From NCBI RefSeq assembly GCF_008304605.1, contig NZ_PIJY01000004.1, positions 1 through 64,000 on the forward strand: a stretch of DNA of 64,000 nucleotides. Reading direction: 5' to 3'. Shown one piece after another: positions 8,602 to 17,351 of this stretch. Origin of the DNA: Oceanobacillus polygoni. Lineage in GTDB: Bacteria > Bacillota > Bacilli > Bacillales > Amphibacillaceae. The stretch's first letter is position 1. Every line of letters begins with the position of its first letter. The notes under the pieces are model-generated. The model made no database searches. It saw only the letters and a program-made list of their open reading frames with translations, and was not told the DNA's origin. Made by a program: the position numbers and the translations under genes.

Positions 8602-8808
8602 TCAAGAATACTTTTCCGGATTTTTCTTCAAGGCACCCTTTACATAAATCGAAAAATCTCCATCCGGTGCCACCCTGATAGTGAAGCCGGATATCCGATC
8701 TGCAAACGCTTCCATTTATGTTAGTAATGGATCTTGCAGGCCCTTGATGGTCTCACAGATTGTACAAATCACGTGTTAATGAACGAACGGATGGGTCACC
8801 GTCAATTT
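8602..8808 (-). pseudogene. Unidentified gene tail with frameshift and stop
   Basis: Read leftward, codons beginning FKIDGDPSVRSLTRDLYNL, then in another frame ETIKGLQDPLLT, then after TAA MEAFADRISGFTIRVAP, ending at TGA 8602-8604 (NPEKYS), look like one degraded protein end. Its upstream part is replaced by the BCCT gene: the tail merges with the BCCT stop codon at 8808-8810. I do not recognise the family. A hairpin of type ACTCC..CTTTAAG/CTTAA..GGAGT (8554-8597) lies just beyond it and may be its old terminator. Confidence 0.5.
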
Positions 8809-10343
8809 TAAATTGCCTTGTTTTTTCTCTTTTGTATATTTTTCTCCTTTATACTTTCATGCTTTTCTTCTTTTAACGATTTGGTTAGTGATATTGCCAT
8901 GAAGATAATAATGAATATGAACGGGAAAGCAGCAATAATTGATGCCATTTGCAATGCTCCTAATCCGCCTGACCATAATAGAATTGCGGCAATAGCTGAT
9001 TGAATGACTCCCCAAGTAACTTTAATTGTATTTGGAGGGTTTAATGCTCCATTGGTTGTTTGCATTCCAAGTACGAAAGTTGCTGAATCAGCAGATGTGA
9101 TAAAGAATGTGCCAATTAAAATAATAGCGATGACTGACAAAAATGTACTCCACGGGAAGTATGATAGCATGGAAAACAATGCAACTTCATAGCCATTTTG
9201 TTCAATTGCTTGGCTTAAATTAACATTCATAAACCTTTCTAAATAAATGCCTGAACCGCCTAGAATCGACATCCATAATGCGGAAAAAATAGTTGGGACA
9301 GCTAGAACACCGATAATGAATTCGCGTATAGTCCTTCCGCGAGATACACGAGCAATAAACATTCCAACAAAAGGTGCCCATGCAATCCACCATCCCCAAT
9401 AGAAAATTGTCCATCCTTGGACCCATGAGTTACCTTCATTATTGAATGGTGACAAATCTAGACTCATTTCAGGAAGGTTTTGGACGTAAGAACCTAATGT
9501 TGTTGTAAAAAGGTTTAGTATAAAATTAGTTGGACCTGTAAAGAGCAAAAAAAGCATTAATAAAACTGCAATTATAACATTGGTGTTACTCAAATATTGA
9601 ATCCCGCGGTTAATGCCTGAAATAGCCGAGGTCACAAACAATACGGTAACGACTGCAATTATAATAAATTGAACCGAAATTGTATTTGGGATGTTGTTGT
9701 TTAAATGGGACAAACCACCATTTATTTGGATAGCGCCTAATCCTAGAGAAGTTGCCACACCAAAAATTGTAGCAAAGACAGCAGTTATATCAATTGTTTT
9801 ACCAATCGGGCCATTTACTCTTTCTCCTATTAAGGGATAGAAAGTTGCACTAATTGTTCCTGGTGCATCTTTTCTGAACTTAAAATATGCAAGCGGTAAT
9901 GCAATTATAGTAAACACTCCCCAAGGATGTAATCCCCAATGAAAAATTGAATACTGAAGTGCAAGACTTGCTGAAGTATCGGTACCTCCATCTCCAATTG
10001 GAGGATTCATATAATGCGAGACCGGTTCAGCAACCCCCCAGAAAACTAGTCCAATCCCCATTCCTGCGCTAAATAACATAGCAAACCAGCTGATGATATT
10101 ATATTCTGGCTCCTCGTTGTCTTTACCAAGTTTGATATTCCCATAGCGAGAGAAAATGAGGTAAATCGCAAGGATAAGAAAGATGCTGGTTGAAAGAAGG
10201 TAAAACCACCCAAATTGGGTCTGAAGGAATCCTTGAATCATACTTGTCACGAATGCAAGACTTTCAGGTGCAAAGACCCCCCAAACAACAAATAAAACAG
10301 CAATCACAACTGAAATCTTAAAAACAATTGTAACTTTTCTCAT
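8808..10343 (-). CDS. BCCT-family betaine/carnitine/choline transporter
   Basis: The 511-residue membrane protein has the BCCT hallmarks: GMGIGLVFWGVAEP in the third helix region, HWGLHPWGVF, and the signature FYWGWWIAWAPFVGMFIARVSRGRTIREFI. It should take up a quaternary amine such as glycine betaine, carnitine or proline betaine with Na+ or H+. ATG 10343 is preferred over GTG 10352 because GGAAGG lies eight bases before it. The long cytoplasmic regulatory tail of osmosensing BetP-type carriers is absent; the tail is short and basic (KNIQKRKNK). It is the last gene of the leftward catabolic series, which suggests import for growth rather than osmoprotection. Confidence 0.9.
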   Translation of the reverse strand: MRKVTIVFKISVVIAVLFVVWGVFAPESLAFVTSMIQGFLQTQFGWFYLLSTSIFLILAIYLIFSRYGNIKLGKDNEEPEYNIISWFAMLFSAGMGIGLVFWGVAEPVSHYMNPPIGDGGTDTSASLALQYSIFHWGLHPWGVFTIIALPLAYFKFRKDAPGTISATFYPLIGERVNGPIGKTIDITAVFATIFGVATSLGLGAIQINGGLSHLNNNIPNTISVQFIIIAVVTVLFVTSAISGINRGIQYLSNTNVIIAVLLMLFLLFTGPTNFILNLFTTTLGSYVQNLPEMSLDLSPFNNEGNSWVQGWTIFYWGWWIAWAPFVGMFIARVSRGRTIREFIIGVLAVPTIFSALWMSILGGSGIYLERFMNVNLSQAIEQNGYEVALFSMLSYFPWSTFLSVIAIILIGTFFITSADSATFVLGMQTTNGALNPPNTIKVTWGVIQSAIAAILLWSGGLGALQMASIIAAFPFIFIIIFMAISLTKSLKEEKHESIKEKNIQKRKNKAI

Positions 10344-10382
10344 CAAATCCACCTTCCTTTCTATTAACTTTTTGTAACGAAA

Positions 10383-10436
10383 AGGGGCGGACGGAACCCC
10401 GCTATCGCAAATAATTATGTTATCTAGAAACCGTCC
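10383..10436 (-). promoter_or_regulatory. Competing hairpins upstream of the BCCT gene
   Basis: GGGG (10384-10387) can pair with CCCC (10397-10400), and GGACGG (10389-10394) can instead pair with CCGTCC (10431-10436). The two structures exclude each other, as in attenuators. No ligand-binding fold is recognised. Confidence 0.3.
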
Positions 10437-10497
10437 TTTCAGTGTTTAATCCAATTACGAGCTAATAACGCCGTATATCTTCATATTTTACGGGCTT

Positions 10498-11490
10498 TTA
10501 CGCAAACAAGCTTGTACTATGAAGCGGTTGGATGCGGACTTTTGGATCAATATATGCTTTCGCGTTGTTAATTGCGGTTGGTCCTTCACCGAATCCAATT
10601 ACGATTAATTTTACTTTACCTGGATAAGTGGTAATATCACCTGCTGCATAAATGCCAGGTATATTTGTTTCCATTTTTGTGTTAACAACAATGCTATTTT
10701 TTTCAATTTCCAATCCCCAATCTTTGATTGGACCTAGTGTAGACACGAAGCCGTAGTTACATAATATAGAGTCAATTTCTAACTTCATTTCCTTCTCACC
10801 TTTTACTTCTTGCAATATTACTTTTTCTACTTTCTTTTCGCCAATTATTTTTATAGGAACATAAGGTGTTAATATATCAACATTGGAAGACATTAATGCT
10901 TTTACACTGTGTTCATGTGCCCTAAATGTATCACGACGATGAACAAGGGTAACTTTTTTTGCGATTGATTCAAGCATAAGTGCCCAGTCAACTGCTGAAT
11001 CTCCGCCACCGAGTAACATTACATGTTGGTCTTTGTATTGATTCATATCGTTTACATGATAATGTAAGTTCTCACCTTCAAATTGATCACATTTCTCAAT
11101 ATTTAGCCTGCGTGGTTGAAATGCTCCATTTCCAGCAGTAATAATAATGGTTCTTGTATAATGAACTTCTTTATTAGAAGTTAACTTAAAGGTTTGGTCT
11201 TCTAATCGCTCGAGTTTTACAATTTCCTGGTCTAAAACAATTGTTGGTTCGAACATCATTGCTTGCCTTTCCAGATTGTCAACTAATTCCTGCGCACGAA
11301 CTTTCGGAAACCCAGCAATATCATAAATATACTTTTCAGGATATAATGCGGAAAGTTGCCCGCCAAGATGTGGTAAACTTTCGATTACTTTTACAGTAGC
11401 TTCGCGCATTCCACCATAGAAAGCTGTGAACAATCCTACTGGACCACCACCAATGATCGTTATATCGTATATTTCTGTCTCTCCTTTCAA
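10498..11490 (-). CDS. Ferredoxin-NAD(P)+ reductase, YumC type
   Basis: The 330-residue flavoprotein has FAD motif [29 protein letters not shown], a second dinucleotide site [10 protein letters not shown] and closing motif GIYAAGDI. This is the layout of thioredoxin-reductase-like ferredoxin/flavodoxin reductases (YumC), with no redox CxxC. It would pass electrons from NAD(P)H to ferredoxin. The start is TTG 11490, with GGAGGAGG seven bases upstream. The ferredoxin gene directly precedes it and the Rieske oxygenase lies two genes before, so the likely role is to feed the oxygenase. A chromosomal housekeeping copy probably also exists. Confidence 0.9.
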   Translation of the reverse strand: MKGETEIYDITIIGGGPVGLFTAFYGGMREATVKVIESLPHLGGQLSALYPEKYIYDIAGFPKVRAQELVDNLERQAMMFEPTIVLDQEIVKLERLEDQTFKLTSNKEVHYTRTIIITAGNGAFQPRRLNIEKCDQFEGENLHYHVNDMNQYKDQHVMLLGGGDSAVDWALMLESIAKKVTLVHRRDTFRAHEHSVKALMSSNVDILTPYVPIKIIGEKKVEKVILQEVKGEKEMKLEIDSILCNYGFVSTLGPIKDWGLEIEKNSIVVNTKMETNIPGIYAAGDITTYPGKVKLIVIGFGEGPTAINNAKAYIDPKVRIQPLHSTSLFA

Positions 11491-11553
11491 CTAGATCCCT
11501 CCTCCGACTGAAAAAGTACTCGATCAAACATCTATCTTTTATATTTCTATCTT

Positions 11554-11799
11554 TTATATATCTATCTTTTCAAAGAATTTACGATTCAATTGAATGTATT
11601 CACTTTCTTCAACTGGAACTTCGTCTTCGATATATATTGCCTCTGCGGGACATACTGTTTGACAGGCACCACAATCAATACATACATCAGGATCAATATA
11701 AAACATTACCTCTCCTTCTTTTATACAATCGACCGGGCAAACTTCTACACATTCACTTGCCATTTCATTTTTGCAAGGTGACGTAATAACATAAGCCAC
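11554..11799 (-). CDS. 7Fe-type ferredoxin
   Basis: The 81-residue protein begins (M)AYVITSPC and has C-x7-C-x3-CP (CKNEMASECVEVCP), then CIDCGACQTVCP. This is the cysteine layout of bacterial ferredoxins with one [3Fe-4S] and one [4Fe-4S] cluster. GTG 11799 with GGGAGG seven bases upstream gives the usual family N-terminus; the GTG at 11814 overlaps the ribosome site. Lying between the reductase and the Rieske oxygenase, it is the probable electron shuttle of that system. Confidence 0.9.
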   Translation of the reverse strand: MAYVITSPCKNEMASECVEVCPVDCIKEGEVMFYIDPDVCIDCGACQTVCPAEAIYIEDEVPVEESEYIQLNRKFFEKIDI

Positions 11800-11882
11800 G
11801 TTGATACCTCCCACCTTTAAATAAAATTAGTCATTCAGGTTTTTTTCTTAATATCTCTTCATACTCGGAATTTCTGAATATA

Positions 11883-11915
11883 TTGTGGTGGTAAGAGGAT
11901 AGTCCTACCACCACA
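11883..11915. promoter_or_regulatory. Intercistronic hairpin
   Basis: TTGTGGTGGTA and TACCACCACAA form an 11-bp perfect stem with an 11-base loop, between the Rieske gene and the ferredoxin gene. No T run follows in the reading direction, so mRNA stabilisation or processing is as likely as termination. Confidence 0.55.
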
Positions 11916-11971
11916 AAAGAACGTGCTATTTCAATATCTAACCCGAATTTCCTTTAGGAGAGTCAGATATA

Positions 11972-13120
11972 TTAAGATTTTAAACCGATTGACTCTAAAA
12001 CGTAATTATAAAATTTGCTAACATGGTGCTCAAGAGGAACTAAAATTCCTCCATTTTTATATGCTTTTGAGTCCATATTTTCATGGCACCATTGACAAGC
12101 AGCGAAATCCTGTTCATTTACTCGATGGAATAGTTCAACTGCATCCATTGGATCAAAATCAGACTTTGCCATTTCTTCTGGTTCAAACAGCCAGTCACAA
12201 ATAACAATAGATCTATCTGCACTAACTGGATAAATCCGATGGGTAATCACATGATCTGGCGTTAGATTAATGAATACATGTGGAATAATAGTCATTCCGT
12301 AGTATAATCGGTCGTCTTCAGGCAGTAAGCCCTTTAGCTTTGGTCGACTACCCTTACCGCTTATCGAAAAGTACTCATTACCATCTTTAAAAGATGCCCC
12401 TGCCCCGACTCTGTTTTGTGTACCAACACCTGAACGAAATTCAGGTAAAGCGTCTGTTAATTCAGGGTGAATGGACGAACAATGGTAACATTCCTGGAAA
12501 TTCTCAACAATAATCTTCCAGTTAGCTTTTACATCATACTGTTTCGTATGGGCAACTCTTAGTTTAGGAATTTGATACCTACCAAATGTTTCAAGGTTAC
12601 CTAATCTATCAATTATTTGTTGATTTAACGATTGTTCAGCCGGTTCTGGACTTTCTGAGAAATTTATCCAAATCATTCCATTCCATACTTCCAGATTCAC
12701 TTTTTCTAAACCATAACTTTCATTGTTAATTAATTGTTCACGGCATTCATTTGCATTTGGAACCCCTGCCAGGGACCCATTAAGTCCATAAGTCCAGGAA
12801 TGATATGGACAGCGTAAAGCCTTCGTTGTTCCAGAGGGTTCACTACAAAGTGTTGCCCCACGATGACGACACACATTTAAGAATGCACGTAACACATTAT
12901 CTTTGCCCCGAATAACCAGAACATTTTCATCGTTCATTCTGGTAGTGATATACTGCCCGTGTTCTGTAACGTCATATTCGTATCCAACAAAAAGCCATGA
13001 TTCTGAAAAAATATTTCTTTTTTCCAATTCGAATATCTCCGGGGACGTATATAATTCCCCTTTTAGAGTAGGTCGGGGTCGGATATCCCCTTTATCCTTT
13101 ACAACACTTTGATTCGTCAT
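11972..13120 (-). CDS. Rieske non-heme iron oxygenase (betaine demethylase-like)
   Basis: The 382-residue protein carries a Rieske [2Fe-2S] site (C84, H86, C104, H107 in NVCRHRGATLC and CPYHSWTY). Its mononuclear iron site is H213 and H218 (ECYHCSSIHPEL) with D338 (NEQDFAACQ). Length and motifs fit oxygenase alpha subunits that act on quaternary amines, such as GbcA (glycine betaine) or Stc2 (stachydrine). The expected reaction is N-demethylation with release of formaldehyde. ATG 13120 follows AAAGGAGG. No fused GbcB-type reductase is present; ferredoxin and its reductase follow instead. Neighbours for hydroxyproline breakdown suggest a proline-type betaine as substrate. Other ring-hydroxylating activity cannot be ruled out. 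Confidence 0.8.
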   Translation of the reverse strand: MTNQSVVKDKGDIRPRPTLKGELYTSPEIFELEKRNIFSESWLFVGYEYDVTEHGQYITTRMNDENVLVIRGKDNVLRAFLNVCRHRGATLCSEPSGTTKALRCPYHSWTYGLNGSLAGVPNANECREQLINNESYGLEKVNLEVWNGMIWINFSESPEPAEQSLNQQIIDRLGNLETFGRYQIPKLRVAHTKQYDVKANWKIIVENFQECYHCSSIHPELTDALPEFRSGVGTQNRVGAGASFKDGNEYFSISGKGSRPKLKGLLPEDDRLYYGMTIIPHVFINLTPDHVITHRIYPVSADRSIVICDWLFEPEEMAKSDFDPMDAVELFHRVNEQDFAACQWCHENMDSKAYKNGGILVPLEHHVSKFYNYVLESIGLKS

Positions 13121-13167
13121 CTGTTAATCCTCCTTTATTCTTTCGATATTTATAATAATCCTCCCTT

Positions 13168-13210
13168 CTTGAAAGAAGCTACACTTGCAAGATGTGCAAC
13201 TCCTTTCAAG
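13168..13210. promoter_or_regulatory. Nested intercistronic hairpin
   Basis: CTTGAAAG/CTTTCAAG encloses TTGCA/TGCAA, giving a two-part stem between the AGCS gene and the Rieske gene. It is not followed by a clear T run. Confidence 0.5.
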
Positions 13211-13301
13211 CAAACTTTAAAACATCTTCCTTTTTGGATAATTTCTATCTCAGATATAATGTTTCTTTCTTCTTTACAGATTCACCTAAATTTAATTTCA
13301 T

Positions 13302-14801
13302 CTATATAATTTTGCGCTCTTTTTTGGATACTTGTTCTTCCTTTGACGAAATTTCTTCCTTCGAATCGTACTCTTCTTCCCAGAAATCTGCGTTTTTGAT
13401 ACCAAGTTTACTAGGCTTAAACACAGGGTCTTTTCCTTGTTTTCTCTGCATTTCGTAATCTTTTAAAGCTTTTAATGCAGGTTTTGTTAAAAATAGGATA
13501 GCTATCATATTTAACCATGCCATGACCCCAAATCCTAAATCACCAAACCCCCAAGCTAGCGAAGCTGAATTCGTGCTATTGTAAAATACAGTAATTAAGA
13601 GCCCGAACTTTAACACAGTTAACGGCCAAGTAACTTTTACTTTGCGATTACGATTTATATAGGCAAGGCTTGTTTCTGCTTTATAGGAATACGTAATCAG
13701 ACTTGTAAACGCAAAGAAAAAAATTGCAATAGCGACAAAAGGACCGCCAAGACCGGGTATAACAGATTCAACTGCTAGCTGTACATTACTAGAACCTGCT
13801 TCCACCCCACCGATATTATTAACAACCGTTGTACCATTTTCTAGTTCTACGTTATACATGCCTGTGATGATGACCATGAAGGCAGTTGCCGAACAGATAA
13901 TCAGTGTAGTGATATAAACGGAAAGCGCTTGCACTAAACCTTGCTTTACAGGATGAGAAACTTCTGCAGCTCCCGATTCAAAAGTTTCACTACCAAATCC
14001 TGCAGCATTGGAAAAAGCACCTCGTTGTACGCCCCAGGCAATTGCTGAACCAATAATTCCTCCAAAAGTAGCGTCAGGGTTAATTGCACTAGAATAAATC
14101 AATGAAATCACATTCGGTATTTCCGTAAAATTGGCAAGGAGAATAATAATGCAAATGACAATATAGCTAATAGCCATCACGGGTACGATGATTTCAGCGG
14201 TTTTTGCAATTCGCTTAACACCCCCGAAAATAACAGCTGCAAGTAATAGTACTAGAAAACTACCCGTAATGACTGGATTGATCCCAAATGCTCCTTCAAG
14301 AGAAAGTGCAATTGTGTTTACTTGAATACCAGGTACTAGAATTGTCATGGAAATCATCGTAACGATAGCAAAGATTGCAGCGAACCATTCCAGCTTTAAT
14401 CCCTTTCCAATATAGTACGGAGTCCCACCGCGATATTCATCATCCTGTTTGACTTTATAAATTTGAGCAAGTGTCGTTTCTATAAAAGCAGTACTTGCTG
14501 AAAAGAAAGCCATTACCCACATCCAAAATATTGCACCTGGTCCACCAAGTGTAATTGCGGTTGCTACTCCGGCAATATTACCAATACCAACTCTACTTCC
14601 TATAGACATTGATAAGGCTTGGAAAGAAGACACCCCGGCTTTAGATCCATTACCAGAAAACGTTAGCTTGATCATTTCTTTAACATATCTAATATGAAAA
14701 AAACGAGTAACAATGGAGTAAAACAATCCTACGCCTAAAATAAAGTAGACCAATACTGGACTCCATATAATCTCATTTAACCAACTAATAAAACTATCCA
14801 T
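13302..14801 (-). CDS. AGCS-family alanine/glycine:cation symporter
   Basis: The 499-residue integral membrane protein has AGCS features: FSYNGSKAGVSS-like FSGNGSKAGVSSFQALSMSIGSRVG, GPGAIFWMWVMAFF and QRGAFSNAAGFGSETF. These carriers bring in Ala, Gly or D-Ala with Na+ or H+. AGGAGG precedes ATG 14801. The C-terminus is highly charged (Glu/Lys-rich). Its place inside the betaine/hydroxyproline gene series suggests it may carry a related imino or amino acid, but this is inference. Confidence 0.85.
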   Translation of the reverse strand: MDSFISWLNEIIWSPVLVYFILGVGLFYSIVTRFFHIRYVKEMIKLTFSGNGSKAGVSSFQALSMSIGSRVGIGNIAGVATAITLGGPGAIFWMWVMAFFSASTAFIETTLAQIYKVKQDDEYRGGTPYYIGKGLKLEWFAAIFAIVTMISMTILVPGIQVNTIALSLEGAFGINPVITGSFLVLLLAAVIFGGVKRIAKTAEIIVPVMAISYIVICIIILLANFTEIPNVISLIYSSAINPDATFGGIIGSAIAWGVQRGAFSNAAGFGSETFESGAAEVSHPVKQGLVQALSVYITTLIICSATAFMVIITGMYNVELENGTTVVNNIGGVEAGSSNVQLAVESVIPGLGGPFVAIAIFFFAFTSLITYSYKAETSLAYINRNRKVKVTWPLTVLKFGLLITVFYNSTNSASLAWGFGDLGFGVMAWLNMIAILFLTKPALKALKDYEMQRKQGKDPVFKPSKLGIKNADFWEEEYDSKEEISSKEEQVSKKERKII

Positions 14802-14837
14802 AGGATGCCTCCTGGTTGAACATCACATAATAAGATT

Positions 14838-15440
14838 CTAGTAAACATTATAACTTTGTCCTGTTTGCGCTCCTAAGATGCTCTTTTTAAACGCAAGAGC
14901 AACACTTTTCGATTTAACAGGTTCTGCCCCTACAAATAAAGAACCATATTTATCGATTGATTCTTCAACTATATTCGGGCTTACACTATTAATACGAATA
15001 CCTCGTGGAAGCTCGATAGCTGCTGATTTAACAAAAGCACGAACACCGCCATTTGCCATCGCTGATGAGGCTGCCCTCACTAGGGGATCATCCATCAAGA
15101 TACCAGTGGTTAATGTAATGCTTCCTTTATCTCGAATATATTCTAATCCTAGAAGCACTAAATTGATTTGTCCTAAAAGCTTACTATTTACTGAAACGAG
15201 ATTTTGTTCAGGAGTCATTTCTTCAACTAACCCAAAATGCGCTGCTCCTGTTGCACATACTAGGGCATCAATTTTGCCAACTTCTTCAAACATTTTTTGG
15301 ATGCTTTCTGTTGAAGTAATATCAACCTTTACTTCTGAGCTATTACGACTAGCCTGGACAATTTCTGCATCATCACCTTGCAATTCATTCACTACAGCTT
15401 TTCCTATTGTCCCACTTGCACCTACAACTAAAATCTTCAT
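14838..15440 (-). CDS. Short SDR-like protein lacking the catalytic tyrosine
   Basis: The 200-residue protein has an N-terminal nucleotide site VGASGTIGKAVV, an ATGAAHFG segment equivalent to NAG, and the SDR ending (GIRINSVSP). Where YxxxK is expected it reads SAMANGGVRAFVKSAA, so Asn or Ala stands in place of Tyr while Lys is kept. A known sub-branch of small SDR-like proteins has this NG pattern. Activity as a classical oxidoreductase is therefore uncertain. It lies between the AGCS carrier and the dehydrogenase subunits in the same direction. ATG 15440 has a GAGGTGG site. Confidence 0.75.
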   Translation of the reverse strand: MKILVVGASGTIGKAVVNELQGDDAEIVQASRNSSEVKVDITSTESIQKMFEEVGKIDALVCATGAAHFGLVEEMTPEQNLVSVNSKLLGQINLVLLGLEYIRDKGSITLTTGILMDDPLVRAASSAMANGGVRAFVKSAAIELPRGIRINSVSPNIVEESIDKYGSLFVGAEPVKSKSVALAFKKSILGAQTGQSYNVY

Positions 15441-15512
15441 TTTTCCACCTCGTTTATTTTTAATCTATATTTCTAGTTTATGGCTACCAATAATTCTCTC
15501 AACTATTTCTCT

Positions 15513-16754
15513 CTAGGAAATCGATCGTTTTGGTCTCTCCATATTTCTATCTTCTAATTCAAATTCTTGATAGATTAAATCTCTTGCTTCAGCAATGTTT
15601 GGCTGAAACTGTATTAATGCTTCATCCCTTTCCTTTCTTACTGCCGCTACAGCCTTTTCTATAAGCGACTCCATCTGAAGCTTATTGCCATTTATTTCAG
15701 AGGCAATGGTAAGACCTGCCACAGTACCTTGCGCCATTGCAATCTTTGCATTCTCTACTCCAGTTATATTGCCTGCAACAAAAAGATTTTCTACATTTGT
15801 CTCCATTCGTTCACTATGAATAGGAACATGTCCTCCCAACTCCCGGACATATTTAAACACACAACCCGAAAGCGCTGCCAATTCGGATAAGGGAGCTAAA
15901 CCTCCTGCTATACAAACAAAATCAGCCTTCGTTATCTTCTCCGTATTTGGGATAATTTCTCCGTTTGGCCTAACATTTACGGTCTTAACACCTGTGACCT
16001 TACTCTCTCCCAATATCTCTGTAGCTGCAGTTTTAATTTTTATTGGAATATCAAATAACTTTATACCGTTTTTAGGATAAAATTTGACTGCAAAACTTGG
16101 ATGAATAAACGTTGCAAACTTTCCAGCTTGCCGCAATAAAATAGTTGGAGCCATATGCGTAAGTCGCATAAACGATTCCATCACTTTCTCTGGCGTCCCA
16201 TTATCTGATAGATTAGCGTTCGCTTGCGGGATAATAATTTCTTTAACGTTTACTCCACAAAGTTTTAATTCGTTAGCTATTGCAATCGAAAGCACATTAG
16301 CACCAATGATAACACATGTATTGCCTGGTTTAACCCGATGCACGTTTCCCATCACTTGAGCGGCTCCAATGGACATAACACCAGGGATAGTCCAACCTGG
16401 AATTGGGGTTGGGACTTCCGTTGCTCCTGTCGCTAATAACAATTTATCCGTTTTTTCCATTCCTTGGGAAGTATAAGCCTTCCATCCAAACTCGGCTTGT
16501 TCTAAATCATAAACTGATACACCGCATTCTATCTTAACTCCTAAGTGAACTGCTTGTTCATGAAGTCTATTTGCAACCTCTATTCCATTCCACCAATTAT
16601 CTTTTGACTCTTGATGAAGCTGCCCCAGCAGTCTGCCTCCAACTTTCGTAAATTCATCAATTACCTTTACCTTCAGCCCTTCTTCCGCAGCTGCAATTGC
16701 TGCATTTAAGCCAGCGGGGCCGGCTCCAATAATTAGTAAATTCCACAACTTCAT
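15513..16754 (-). CDS. D-hydroxyproline dehydrogenase-like FAD subunit (alpha type)
   Basis: The 413-residue flavoprotein starts with LLIIGAGPAGLNAAIAAAEEG and has TGATEVPTPIPGW and GNITGV near the end. This resembles the OoxA/HcnB family, whose members work with a 2Fe-2S partner and a DadA-like oxidase. In Pseudomonas such heteromers oxidise D-hydroxyproline (Lhp proteins); relatives oxidise opines or glycine. Its ATG overlaps the stop of the 2Fe-2S gene (ATGA, 16751-16754), which indicates translational coupling. Its three presumed partners lie at 16751, 17052 and 19204. Confidence 0.8.
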   Translation of the reverse strand: MKLWNLLIIGAGPAGLNAAIAAAEEGLKVKVIDEFTKVGGRLLGQLHQESKDNWWNGIEVANRLHEQAVHLGVKIECGVSVYDLEQAEFGWKAYTSQGMEKTDKLLLATGATEVPTPIPGWTIPGVMSIGAAQVMGNVHRVKPGNTCVIIGANVLSIAIANELKLCGVNVKEIIIPQANANLSDNGTPEKVMESFMRLTHMAPTILLRQAGKFATFIHPSFAVKFYPKNGIKLFDIPIKIKTAATEILGESKVTGVKTVNVRPNGEIIPNTEKITKADFVCIAGGLAPLSELAALSGCVFKYVRELGGHVPIHSERMETNVENLFVAGNITGVENAKIAMAQGTVAGLTIASEINGNKLQMESLIEKAVAAVRKERDEALIQFQPNIAEARDLIYQEFELEDRNMERPKRSIS

Positions 16755-17068
16755 TCACCCCTTTCGTCAAAGCCAGTTAGTGAGCCAATTTCCATTCCAT
16801 TATAGATAGGAGTGATACATGCTCGAACTACCTTTCTTTTCTCTAACTTCACGCGGCATTCATAACAGTGGCCTATATTACAATAGATTCCTCTTTCTTT
16901 ACCGCTTACTTCATGTTGACGAAGCGCGTATATCCCTTGTGCCAGCATTGCTGATGCAACCGTATCTCCCTCATATGCCTCATAAGGTTTACCATTGAAG
17001 TAAATCGTAACCTGCTTCCGATCTGTTTGTTTCCCCAATACTGGATGATTATCAACTCTCATTGTCAT
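16751..17068 (-). CDS. [2Fe-2S] subunit of the dehydrogenase (gamma type)
   Basis: The 105-residue protein has the plant-type ferredoxin-like core of OoxA/HcnA small subunits. It contains VTIYFNGKPYEAYEGDTVASAMLAQG, then C-x5-C-x2-C-x12-C in GIYCNIGHCYECRVKLEKRKVVRACIT as cluster ligands. ATG 17068 has GGAGG eight bases upstream and is preferred over 17083. The gene starts inside the end of the BFD-like gene and ends inside the start of the alpha subunit gene, so three genes are translationally coupled. It should carry electrons between flavin subunits. Confidence 0.85.
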   Translation of the reverse strand: MTMRVDNHPVLGKQTDRKQVTIYFNGKPYEAYEGDTVASAMLAQGIYALRQHEVSGKERGIYCNIGHCYECRVKLEKRKVVRACITPIYNGMEIGSLTGFDERGE

Positions 17069-17336
17069 GTTTTCCACCTCCAAGCACGGCGAAAGTTGCT
17101 GGACGTATAGGAGAACGATAGCTCAGCTGTACTTCGTCTTTAATTGGTTCTTTTGTTATCTCAGCCACAACTCGATCAATTACATGTCGACATGTTCTCC
17201 CACCGCAATAGCCCATTCCTGCTCTAGTTCGTAATTTCACCTCTCTTGAGGAACAGCAATAAGTTTGTACAGTATCTTGAATTGTCCCTAAGGTTACTTC
17301 CTCACATCTACATACAATCGTTTTTTCTGCTGTCAA
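17052..17336 (-). CDS. BFD-like [2Fe-2S] protein of the dehydrogenase complex
   Basis: The 94-residue protein has CRCEEVTLG near the start and GMGYCGGRTC in the middle, the paired cysteines of the Fer2_BFD domain. In several opine and hydroxyproline oxidases this domain is fused to the FAD alpha subunit; here it is a separate gene. TTG 17336 follows GGAGGGGG by five bases. Its end overlaps the next gene. It probably ligates a [2Fe-2S] cluster within the complex. Confidence 0.8.
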   Translation of the reverse strand: MTAEKTIVCRCEEVTLGTIQDTVQTYCCSSREVKLRTRAGMGYCGGRTCRHVIDRVVAEITKEPIKDEVQLSYRSPIRPATFAVLGGGKHDNES

Positions 17337-17351
17337 TAAATCCCCCTCCTA

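Noticed and set aside
8518..8724. Rightward frame of 68 codons starting MCDLFSDTL
   Set aside because: It covers the degraded leftward gene tail and a hairpin, and has no ribosome site.
10383..10436. Competing hairpins considered as a riboswitch
   Set aside because: Only short stems are seen and no known ligand-binding core, so it is listed only as a weak regulatory element.
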